Shown in pieces: positions 1-5,550 of a stretch of DNA of 7,581 nt (positions are counted from its first letter, which is position 1; each line of letters starts with the position of its first letter). The stretch lies in assembly GCA_038203525.1 (NCBI GenBank), contig JBBRDW010000164.1, forward strand, positions 1 to 7,581. The letters run 5' to 3'. The stretch is from Limnovirga sp038203525. GTDB taxonomy: Bacteria; Bacteroidota; Bacteroidia; Chitinophagales; Chitinophagaceae. A program made the translations under genes and the position numbers. Under the pieces are notes generated by a model. It searched no databases, was not told the origin of the DNA, and saw only the letters and a list, made by a program, of their open reading frames with translations.

Positions 1-273
1 GCTGTGGCATTGGGTTTTGAGAAGATGAGTTTAAAGCAGGATACACTCCGCTGTTATTTCATCAATAAAAATGATTCGCCTTATTTTGAGTCAGATATTT
101 TTAAGAACACGCTCAGCTATCTGCAAACAGGAACTAACAAAGCAAGGTTAAAACAGGTTGCTAAAAACTTCCTGCTCGTTGCAGATGATGTAAAAGGCAT
201 GGTAGCCATGCACCAGTTTCTTAAACAAATGCATGGCGGGGTTATTAAACCGGCAAACCCGGTTACTATTTAA
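1..273 (+). CDS. mfd: Transcription-repair coupling factor Mfd, C-terminal fragment
   Basis: This is the 3' end of a gene that begins before the window. The frame is open from the first base, so the GTG at 4 is unlikely to be the start. About 90 codons remain, ending in TAA. The residues LGFEKMSLKQDTLRCYFI, then NDSPYFESDIF, LSYLQTGTNKARLKQ and a final VADDVKGMVAMHQFLKQM, resemble the extreme C-terminal (TRCF, D7) domain of Bacteroidota Mfd proteins as I remember them. Mfd is a cytoplasmic ATP-dependent DNA translocase that removes RNA polymerase stalled at lesions and recruits UvrA; this domain holds the protein in an autoinhibited state. The helicase motifs would lie upstream and cannot be seen. 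The family call therefore rests on a short, poorly conserved domain. A small membrane-protein gene follows on the same strand after about 50 bp. Confidence 0.72.
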   Translation, partial: AVALGFEKMSLKQDTLRCYFINKNDSPYFESDIFKNTLSYLQTGTNKARLKQVAKNFLLVADDVKGMVAMHQFLKQMHGGVIKPANPVTI

Positions 274-290
274 GCGGCAATAAAAATTCG

Positions 291-324
291 GTTGATTTGT
301 ATAACTTCACTAAAACAAATCAAC
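291..324 (+). promoter_or_regulatory. 9-bp inverted repeat abutting the DUF4870 start codon
   Basis: GTTGATTTG at 291-299 is perfectly complementary to CAAATCAAC at 316-324, with a 16-nt AT-rich loop. The right arm ends on the base before the ATG at 325. In an mRNA starting upstream, the stem would cover the ribosome landing site. In DNA it could be an operator for a dimeric regulator. The repeat itself is read from the sequence; both roles are inference. Confidence 0.45.
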
Positions 325-687
325 ATGACAAACAACTCTTTTCTCGGCACAGATTCGTTACCAGACTATACGCCCACAAGCGATGAAAAAACACTGGCTT
401 TACTTTCGCATATCCTCACGTTCGTTGCGCCTATACTGGCCCCTTTAATTATTTACATAATAAAGCGGGATGAATCAAAATTTATTGCGGCGCATGCAAA
501 AGAATCATTCAATTTTCAACTCACTTTGGTGCTTGTCATTATTGGTTTAATTATTACAGTTGTAGGCATTATTTTTTTAGGATGGCTCGTGGGCATATTT
601 TCTGTTGTATTGGTAGTAATGGCAACCGTACGTGCAAGCGAAGGCAAGCTTTACAAATATCCGTTCAGTATAAAATTTCTGTCGTAG
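325..687 (+). CDS. DUF4870 (Tic20-like) small membrane protein
   Basis: A 120-residue protein. I chose ATG 325 because the protein from there starts with a normal hydrophilic leader and the DUF4870 pattern follows at once. An in-frame ATA-to-ATG extension to 292 would add an unconserved stretch. Visible family features are DEKTLALLSHILTFVAPILAPLIIYIIKRDES (about residues 20-51, first membrane helix and the conserved [KR]-[DK]-E-S turn), then HAKESFNFQL (57-66). Two closely spaced hydrophobic helices follow (about 66-83 and 85-102), then the ending ASEGKLYKYPFSIKF. These match DUF4870 proteins of usual length (about 110-130 aa). They are inner-membrane proteins with no established biochemical role. 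The gene follows mfd on the same strand, and an inverted repeat abuts its start codon. Confidence 0.88.
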   Translation: MTNNSFLGTDSLPDYTPTSDEKTLALLSHILTFVAPILAPLIIYIIKRDESKFIAAHAKESFNFQLTLVLVIIGLIITVVGIIFLGWLVGIFSVVLVVMATVRASEGKLYKYPFSIKFLS

Positions 688-729
688 TATTTTTTTTGAG
701 CCGGGCAGAAGAATATGCATGTAGCTTCT

Positions 730-749
730 GTTGCGTCGCACTCTTGTAC
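730..749 (+). repeat. Lone copy of the GTTGCGTC end repeat
   Basis: The 20 bases GTTGCGTCGCACTCTTGTAC are identical to the left ends of the elements at 4987 and 6894, and like them follow an AGCTT motif. No matching inverted right end lies within the next 150 bp. This is therefore either a solo or decayed copy, or one end of a longer interval. It sits in the 181-bp gap between the DUF4870 gene and the 3' end of the broken methyltransferase, which converge here. I see no convincing terminator in that gap; a T8 run at about 691-698 has no stem before it. Confidence 0.75.
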
Positions 750-868
750 TGATTGAACAATATTGGGCAGCCGCACTGTTGTGTAAAAAAAGACGCCGTT
801 TTAATACAGGTATTAGAAGTTTGTTTCATATTGCTTTAAACATTAAAAAATCCTGTAAAATTGCCTTC

Positions 869-1603
869 CTAAATTTTAGCAGCAACAATTACACAGGTAT
901 CAAAAGCGTAGGTTTTTTTGTAATTAATTCTCCTATTTCAAACCCGCATAATTCCAGGAGCAGCTTCATCTCATCTGGAGTAAAAGCCCGCAAAGTGTCG
1001 GTATCAGTCGCTATCTCGTTCCAGGTTTCATTTTCTTCAACAAGGTAAGTGGAGTGCCAGTCCCAGGTAAAACCTGTTGTTAAATTACTAACATACCTGC
1101 TGTTACGTTTATAATTTTTGCGTTCGTAAACGGCTTCGTGCGAAAGAATTGTATCGCTGTTGAAACTTTTAAAAAACTGCCCGCCTCAATAAAATCAAAA
1201 ATGAGCTTACCGTTTGCCGGTAAGATTTTATGGATGGAGTTGAAAGTATTTATTACACCTTCATTAGTAATAAGGTAGCTTATTGTTCGCCCCGTAATTG
1301 CAGCCGCATCAAAAATTGAAGCTGATACAAAGCTGCGCATATCTGCCTGCAGCAACCTGGCGTAGGTGCAATTTTTTTTGCTATTGCAAGCATTTCCGCG
1401 CTTATATCCGAGCCGGTATAATCAAAATTATCTTCAATAAATCTTTTGGCAGGATGGCCGCTGCCACAACCCATTTCAATTATAGAATTGCAGCGATATT
1501 TTTCAAGTAACGACTTGTAAAAAATATATTCTTCATCGTAGTTAATGAAGGTCTGGTACATGGCATGGTAAAGATTTGCAAAGTCGCTGTAAAGTATTGT
1601 CAC
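869..1603 (-). pseudogene. Class I SAM-dependent methyltransferase, broken by three homopolymer frameshifts
   Basis: Read from GTG 1603 to TAG at 871-869, this would be a methyltransferase of about 245 residues, normal for the family. It is intact only if one base is added at each of three homopolymers: T8 at 1372-1379, A6 at 1171-1176 and T7 at 913-919 (plus-strand bases). The first segment has SDFANLYHAMYQTF and the SAM-binding motif I, IIEMGCGSGHPAKRF (about 41-55), with the acidic motif GSDIS (64-68). The second has LLQADMRSF, a hydrophobic strand and NGKLIFDFIEAGSF. The third gives SHEAVYERKNYKRNSRYVSN, FTWDWHSTYLVEE and AFTPDEMKLLLELCGFEIGEL. The fourth gives TYAFDTCVIVAAKI and the stop. 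The substrate cannot be told. It lies 132 bp downstream of pabB on the same strand. As written no full-length protein is made. Genuine decay, sequencing error or slippage are all possible. Confidence 0.8.
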
Positions 1604-1668
1604 CTGTTTTTTGTTTCGTGTGTAATTACCTTATTGTAAACGTTTCAGCTGCTGCTCAAAGATTTGCC

Positions 1669-1725
1669 GTACAAGAGCCCCGCCACAGCGTGGAGTAAAG
1701 CCCCACAAAGTAACGATTGCCGGGC
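1669..1725 (-). repeat. Possible diverged relative of the CTCTTGTAC-ended repeat
   Basis: On the minus strand this stretch reads GCCCGGC, then GTGGGGCTTTACTCCAC, GCTGTGGCGGGG and finally CTCTTGTACGG. The last 11 bases equal the end of the repeat at 6894-6915, while the GTTGCGTCGCA part is replaced by a GC-rich sequence with small dyads (GTGG..CCAC, CCACGCTGTGG). It is much richer in G and C than its surroundings and lies in the gap between pabB and the methyltransferase. It may be a second repeat family sharing one end. With only one copy in the window I cannot prove it. Confidence 0.35.
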
Positions 1726-1735
1726 TCAAAAAAAA

Positions 1736-3004
1736 TTACCCCAATACTTTTTCTATGGCTTTAGCTTTTAATAAACACTCTTGGTATTCTTCTGCTGCAT
1801 TGCTGTAAAATGTAATACCGCTGCCAACCTGGTAACTGAGATATCCGCTGCCCTGGTTATACATAATGCTGCGGATAACGACATTGAAATCGAAATTTTT
1901 TTCTGGCGAAATGTAACCAACAGCACCGGAGAAAATACCGCGTTTTGTTTGCTCGTATTGTTCAATTAGTTGCATTACGCGTTTCTTGGGTGCACCCGTC
2001 ATGGAACCCGCCGGGAACATGGCTTGGAGGATCGATGTGAAATCAATATTTTCATCAAGTTCTCCTTTAATGGTAGAGATCATCTGGTGCAGCTGCGGAA
2101 AAGTGTAAATGCCAAAAAGCTCTTCCACCGTTACTGAATTTTCTCTGCAGATTTTACTGAGATCGTTTCTTATAAGATCCACAACCATTACATTTTCGCT
2201 TCGTTCTTTACTGCTTTCATAAAGAGTTTTTTTATTTGCTTCATCAGCAGTTTTATCTGCGTTGTTGCGGGCAATAGTCCCTTTAATTGGCTGAGATATA
2301 ATTTTATTCCCCTCTTTTTTTATGAATCTTTCGGGGCTTGCGCAAAGCAGGAATTTATCGTTCACTTTGTAAAAACAGGAGAATGGATTTGGCGAAACTA
2401 TGCTGAGCTGCCAGTAAATATCGAGCGGATTTATTACAGCGTTTTCAGCATAAAACTCCATGCAATAATTGATCTCGTAACAATCTCCCCGAAGAATGTG
2501 ATTTCGCAGTATTTCAATGGTTTCGATATAGGTTTGCCTGTCTATGCGGGCTTTTATTTCTAAATTATTTGTTGGTGACAACTTTCGTAAAATGCCTGCA
2601 GAAATATTATTAAAAATATCAGCGGGTTGATGATCAAGGCTGGAAATTGTTATGGTCTGGCCATCTGCTTTAATTACTGTTTGGGGGCAAAATAAAAATA
2701 CATTGGGGAATTGTACATAATCTGGTTTGGGAGAAGTAGTTGTTTCAACGATATTATTGAAATCGTAATTAAAATGACCGAATAGCCAGTCATCATTAAT
2801 TTCAAAAAAATGCTGCAGGGAATCCTGAGGGCTAAAAGAATAAGCAGCCTCGGCGCCGAGAAGCCATTCATAAGAATGATGCTTTTCGGTGTATTGATTA
2901 TTGTCTAAAAAACAGCAGGCGGTAAATTGGCTTGCCCAATTCAGCGCCTGCTGTTTAAAGAGATTTATATCGGTTACTGAGAATGAAGCGGAATGTCTAT
3001 GCAC
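1736..3004 (-). CDS. pabB: Aminodeoxychorismate synthase component I (PabB)
   Basis: A 422-residue chorismate-binding enzyme. It converts chorismate, with ammonia from a PabA-type glutaminase, to 4-amino-4-deoxychorismate, the precursor of p-aminobenzoate and folate; it is cytoplasmic. The N-terminal half (about 1-150) is the variable lobe. The catalytic chorismate-binding domain follows: SPERFIKKEGNKIISQPIKGTIAR (PIKGT at 239-243), ERSENVMVVDLIRNDL (Mg-binding region, 267-282), TFPQLHQMISTIKG, PAGSMTGAPKKR (331-342), GIFSGAVGY and VGSGITFYSNAAEEYQE (393-409). Lysine 241 in PIKGT separates PabB from anthranilate synthase TrpE, which has alanine there; in E. coli PabB this lysine forms a covalent intermediate. 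The start is GTG at 3004, 15 nt after the stop of the preceding acidic protein; no upstream in-frame ATG fits. No glutaminase partner is in the window. Confidence 0.92.
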   Translation of the reverse strand: MHRHSASFSVTDINLFKQQALNWASQFTACCFLDNNQYTEKHHSYEWLLGAEAAYSFSPQDSLQHFFEINDDWLFGHFNYDFNNIVETTTSPKPDYVQFPNVFLFCPQTVIKADGQTITISSLDHQPADIFNNISAGILRKLSPTNNLEIKARIDRQTYIETIEILRNHILRGDCYEINYCMEFYAENAVINPLDIYWQLSIVSPNPFSCFYKVNDKFLLCASPERFIKKEGNKIISQPIKGTIARNNADKTADEANKKTLYESSKERSENVMVVDLIRNDLSKICRENSVTVEELFGIYTFPQLHQMISTIKGELDENIDFTSILQAMFPAGSMTGAPKKRVMQLIEQYEQTKRGIFSGAVGYISPEKNFDFNVVIRSIMYNQGSGYLSYQVGSGITFYSNAAEEYQECLLKAKAIEKVLG

Positions 3005-3019
3005 AATTATGGCAATGCT

Positions 3020-3463
3020 TTAATAGTCGTCATCATCGTCATCATCAAATCCTTTTGAATCATTGAAGAGGTCAAATTCCTTAAAATCATCATCAAGTGA
3101 AAGATCATCATCAGCCGCAGCCTTTTTGCCGGTACCTGTACCAGTAGACTTTTTACCTTTCGACTTTGGAACATCAAACTCTTCAAAATCTGGATCCCAG
3201 CTATCCTCTTCTTCGGGCTTTTCCCATTCATCCACTTCATCCGGGCCACTATCGTCATCATCGTCATCATCAACACTGCTTTTTTTGGACGGCGATTTGG
3301 ATGCTTTTGCTGCAGATGGCTTTACATCATCATCGTCAAAATCATCGTCGTCATCCTCCTCTTTCTTTTTAGCTTTCAGGGCGGACTTTGGTACACTTTT
3401 TTTCTCCGGTACAGGTGTTTTAGGGCCGGCATTTTTTTTGTCTTTGTCTGATTTTGATGTCAT
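3020..3463 (-). CDS. Asp/Lys-rich intrinsically disordered protein of unknown function
   Basis: A 147-residue low-complexity protein starting at ATG 3463. The N-terminus is basic (Lys, Pro, Ser; residues 1-34). Blocks of aspartate alternate with Lys/Ser/Ala segments: about 37-46, 65-71, 118-126 and the C-terminal seven D plus Tyr at 140-147. There is no signal peptide, membrane helix or globular core. One short motif is duplicated: DPDFEEFDVPKSKG (90-103) and DDDFKEFDLFNDSKG (124-138), which share DxDFxEFD and a closing SKG. I do not recognise a named family. Such acidic proteins can bind basic proteins, metal ions or nucleic-acid-binding partners, but nothing here decides. It lies between purA (144 bp upstream) and pabB (15 bp downstream) on the same strand, so co-transcription with pabB is likely. 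The opposite strand reads as a long Ser-rich frame, which is only the shadow of the GAT/GAC-repeat codons. Confidence 0.8.
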   Translation of the reverse strand: MTSKSDKDKKNAGPKTPVPEKKSVPKSALKAKKKEEDDDDDFDDDDVKPSAAKASKSPSKKSSVDDDDDDDSGPDEVDEWEKPEEEDSWDPDFEEFDVPKSKGKKSTGTGTGKKAAADDDLSLDDDFKEFDLFNDSKGFDDDDDDDY

Positions 3464-3607
3464 ATCTCTACAGATTAATAACGTAAAATTTAAACGAGTT
3501 TTTTATTCGGCAAAATATTTTTTTGGCACCTCTTCTTAAAGGTTTTAAAGTATCAATTTATTAGGCTTTCGCCGAATACCGAATAGCTAAAATAAAGCAG
3601 TAAATTA

Positions 3608-4870
3608 TTATAAACAAATGATCTGCTCCCTACCCGGTCCGTTGGAAACAAATTTAACCGGAGCCCCCACATATTTGTTGATAAACTCAATATAAGTTGA
3701 CATATTTATGGGTAATTCTGCTGCATCCTTTATTTGGGTACTATCGGTATTCCAACCATCAAAGCTTTTATAAGCCGGGTCAATATTCACTCTTGTCATC
3801 TGAAAAGGAACTTCTTCTTTCTGTTCACCATTAATATTATAGGCGGTGCAAACCTTAAGTTCTTCAAAACTGTCCAGTACATCTGCCTTGGTCATTACTA
3901 TCTGAGTAACGCCGTTAATCATACAGGCATATTTAAGCGCAACCAGGTCTATCCAGCCACAACGTCTTGGTCTGCCGGTAGTAGCACCAAATTCACTGCC
4001 AATTTTTCTCAATTCCTCGCCAGTCGCATTTTCAAGTTCCGTAGGGAAAGGACCACTGCCAACACGGGTACAGTATGCTTTGCTAACACCCAGTATATCT
4101 TTTATCTTCTGTGGTGCTACGCCCAAACCATTGCATACACCTGCAGAAATGGTGCTGGAAGAAGTTACAAATGGGAAAGTACCAAAATCAATATCCAGCA
4201 TGCTACCCTGTGCACCTTCGGCAAGTACTTTTTTTCCTTCGCTTATCTTATTATTTATGAAATACTCTCCATTAACAATATTAAGCGTACGCAGAAATTC
4301 CAGCGCCTCAAAAAACTCTTCTTCCCATGCAGAAATATCTTCAATAAAATGAAAATTATCCAGTAGTTTCTGGTGTTTCAGGCGAAGCTTTATATAATTC
4401 GTAATAAAACTTTTATCCATTAAATCCCCTACACGCAGTGCATTGCGGCCAGTTTTATCCATGTATGCAGGGCCGATGCCTTTTAAAGTAGAGCCAATCT
4501 TGCTATCGCCCTTCTGCAGCTCCGATGCCTTGTCCAGGGCGCGATGGGTTGGAACAATAAGGTTAGTGCGTTGCGAAATAAACAAGTTTTTCCTTACATC
4601 AATACCAAATGAAGCCACGGCATCGCATTCCCGTTTTAGTGTAACGGGGTCAAGCACTACACCGTTGCCAATTATATTTATTTTATCCTGGTGAAAAATA
4701 CCTGACGGAATCTGGTGCAAAACAATTTTCTTTCCTTCCACATACAATGTATGCCCGGCATTGGGGCCGCCCTGAAAGCGTGCAACTATATCGTACTTAG
4801 GTGCAAAGTAATCAACGATTTTTCCTTTGCCTTCATCACCCCACTGTAAACCGAGAATTACATCTACCAT
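3608..4870 (-). CDS. purA: Adenylosuccinate synthase
   Basis: A complete 420-residue enzyme, the usual length, starting at ATG 4870. It joins IMP and aspartate using GTP to form adenylosuccinate, the first committed step to AMP, in the cytoplasm. The sequence shows the GTP-binding loop LQWGDEGKGKIVD (8-20, with the catalytic Asp12) and FQGGPNAGHT (32-41, catalytic His40). It also shows GSTLKGIGPAYMDKTGRNALR (126-146, IMP contacts) and LAEGAQGSMLDIDFG followed by TFPFVTSSST (216-240). TTGRPRRCGWIDLVALKYA (297-315, Arg residues for IMP/aspartate), the guanine-specificity motif TKAD (327-330) and the C-terminal SNGPGREQI complete it. No key residue is missing. A typical Bacteroidota promoter lies about 20 bp upstream. 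The next gene on the strand is the acidic protein, 144 bp downstream. Confidence 0.98.
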   Translation of the reverse strand: MVDVILGLQWGDEGKGKIVDYFAPKYDIVARFQGGPNAGHTLYVEGKKIVLHQIPSGIFHQDKINIIGNGVVLDPVTLKRECDAVASFGIDVRKNLFISQRTNLIVPTHRALDKASELQKGDSKIGSTLKGIGPAYMDKTGRNALRVGDLMDKSFITNYIKLRLKHQKLLDNFHFIEDISAWEEEFFEALEFLRTLNIVNGEYFINNKISEGKKVLAEGAQGSMLDIDFGTFPFVTSSSTISAGVCNGLGVAPQKIKDILGVSKAYCTRVGSGPFPTELENATGEELRKIGSEFGATTGRPRRCGWIDLVALKYACMINGVTQIVMTKADVLDSFEELKVCTAYNINGEQKEEVPFQMTRVNIDPAYKSFDGWNTDSTQIKDAAELPINMSTYIEFINKYVGAPVKFVSNGPGREQIICL

Positions 4871-4892
4871 GAAAATATTTGTTTGTGAATGG

Positions 4893-4922
4893 CAAAAATA
4901 AACAGTGCGGCGGTTTTACAAG
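4893..4922 (-). promoter_or_regulatory. Bacteroidota-type promoter of purA
   Basis: On the minus strand TATTTTTG (plus positions 4900-4893) is a full match to the Bacteroidota -7 consensus TAnnTTTG. CTTG (4922-4919) lies 18 nt upstream, close to the expected TTTG -33 box. Transcription would start near 4887, giving a 5' leader of under 20 nt before the purA ATG at 4870. This fits the short leaders and weak Shine-Dalgarno sites of the phylum. I see no purine-type regulator site or riboswitch. Confidence 0.65.
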
Positions 4923-4986
4923 AAATGTTTTTAAATATTGTAAAGAAAACTTTTGGGCCGGGCTTCCGGTAATATAATTAAGCTTC

Positions 4987-5144
4987 GTTGCGTCGCACTC
5001 TTGTACATTCAGAACTTCATTGAGCAAGTTACATTATTCACAAGTTCACAACTTCCATCAGTTAAAACAGCCAAAGAACGCGTGAATGTTTGGGCCCTGT
5101 GAACTGCTGCTTCACTTCCTCAAAGTACAAGTGTGCGACGCAAC
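4987..5144. mobile_element. 158-bp non-coding element with 20-bp inverted ends (MITE-like)
   Basis: The left end GTTGCGTCGCACTCTTGTAC (4987-5006) and the right end GTACAAGTGTGCGACGCAAC (5125-5144) are inverted repeats with one mismatch in 20. The interior has no ORF of note. It shares TTGAGC and TTCC(A/C)TCAGTTAAA (here 5053-5066) with the element at 6893-6994, in the same order. I cannot identify a target-site duplication with certainty. The element occupies most of the 365-bp gap between purA and the small membrane-protein gene; the rest of that gap (5145-5235) shows nothing else. No transposase lies nearby, so it would be moved, if at all, by an enzyme encoded elsewhere. Confidence 0.7.
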
Positions 5145-5235
5145 AGTTGATGCTATGAAATACCAAAGCCGGGCACATAAAAACCACTAGCCAAATTTTG
5201 TTGTTGATACCTAAAAACAAAAATTGAAATATATT

Positions 5236-5472
5236 TTAAGTGCTGATATTTTTCTCATCTTCCATAAAGCGCTTTTCGCGCTGCCACCATCGGTAGCCCA
5301 GTATGCCCGCAATACCAAGTGGAGTAAACATGAGGTAAAGTATGCCGGAGTTCATGCCCTGGGCTGGCTTTTCGCCCAATTGCGATGCCGTTTTTGTGCA
5401 GATTGAACATTGTGCGTACGCACAGGATAAACACAGGAAAGCAAATAATATGATCAATAACCTCTTTTTCAT
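5236..5472 (-). CDS. Small exported CxxC protein with one membrane helix
   Basis: A 78-residue protein. I start it at ATG 5472 (MKKRLLIILFAFLCLS) rather than at the preceding TTG codon at 5475. Residues 1-20 form a signal peptide ending CAYA, with likely cleavage before QCSIC. The mature protein opens with CSIC (a CxxC pair), then TKTASQLGEKPAQGMNSGILYL. A membrane helix (about 43-60, MFTPLGIAGILGYRWW) and a charged tail follow. Similar short proteins with a CxxC-TKTA start and a NSGILYL..P...G..GY.WW helix are common in Bacteroidota as hypothetical proteins; I know of no proven function. The two cysteines would face the periplasm and could be redox-active or bind a metal. It is divergent from the class V enzyme at 5551, with its own promoter in between. 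Confidence 0.82.
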   Translation of the reverse strand: MKKRLLIILFAFLCLSCAYAQCSICTKTASQLGEKPAQGMNSGILYLMFTPLGIAGILGYRWWQREKRFMEDEKNIST

Positions 5473-5489
5473 CAAATCTTATTTCGTTA

Positions 5490-5516
5490 CAAAGATATAA
5501 CCGTAAAACGAGCAAA
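5490..5516 (-). promoter_or_regulatory. Probable promoter of the CxxC protein gene
   Basis: On the minus strand TATCTTTG (plus 5497-5490) fully matches the Bacteroidota -7 box TAnnTTTG. TTTG at 5516-5513 could be the -33 box, although the 15-nt spacer is shorter than usual. The predicted leader is about 12 nt. The same 78-bp gap must also hold the promoter of the plus-strand gene at 5551. For that gene I see only a weak TACCTTCC at about 5525-5532. Confidence 0.5.
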
Positions 5517-5550
5517 AAAGTTTTTACCTTCCTCTATTAAAATTTTAACG

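Noticed and set aside
731..1048. Plus-strand frame of 105 codons
   Set aside because: It begins inside the 20-bp repeat and runs antisense to the decayed methyltransferase, with no recognisable protein features.
1080..1603. Two separate small genes on the minus strand
   Set aside because: They overlap in different frames, and their products join into one methyltransferase when a single base is added at the homopolymer at 1372-1379. They are pieces of one gene.
1736..3004. Anthranilate synthase TrpE as the identity of this gene
   Set aside because: The motif reads PIKGT with lysine, as in PabB, not the alanine form typical of TrpE, and no trp genes are adjacent.
3063..3539. Long plus-strand frame very rich in Ser (158 codons)
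   Set aside because: It is the antisense shadow of the Asp-rich gene: GAT/GAC repeats read backwards give TCA/TCG/TCC-type codons. The minus-strand frame has the sensible start and neighbour spacing.
3464..3607. Terminator or attenuator between purA and the acidic-protein gene
   Set aside because: The short direct repeats ATTCGG and the T-rich runs do not form a stem followed by a U-tract. I see no supportable structure.
3734..4366. Plus-strand frame of 210 codons opposite purA
   Set aside because: purA on the other strand is a complete, strongly conserved enzyme; this frame is antisense and has no family features.
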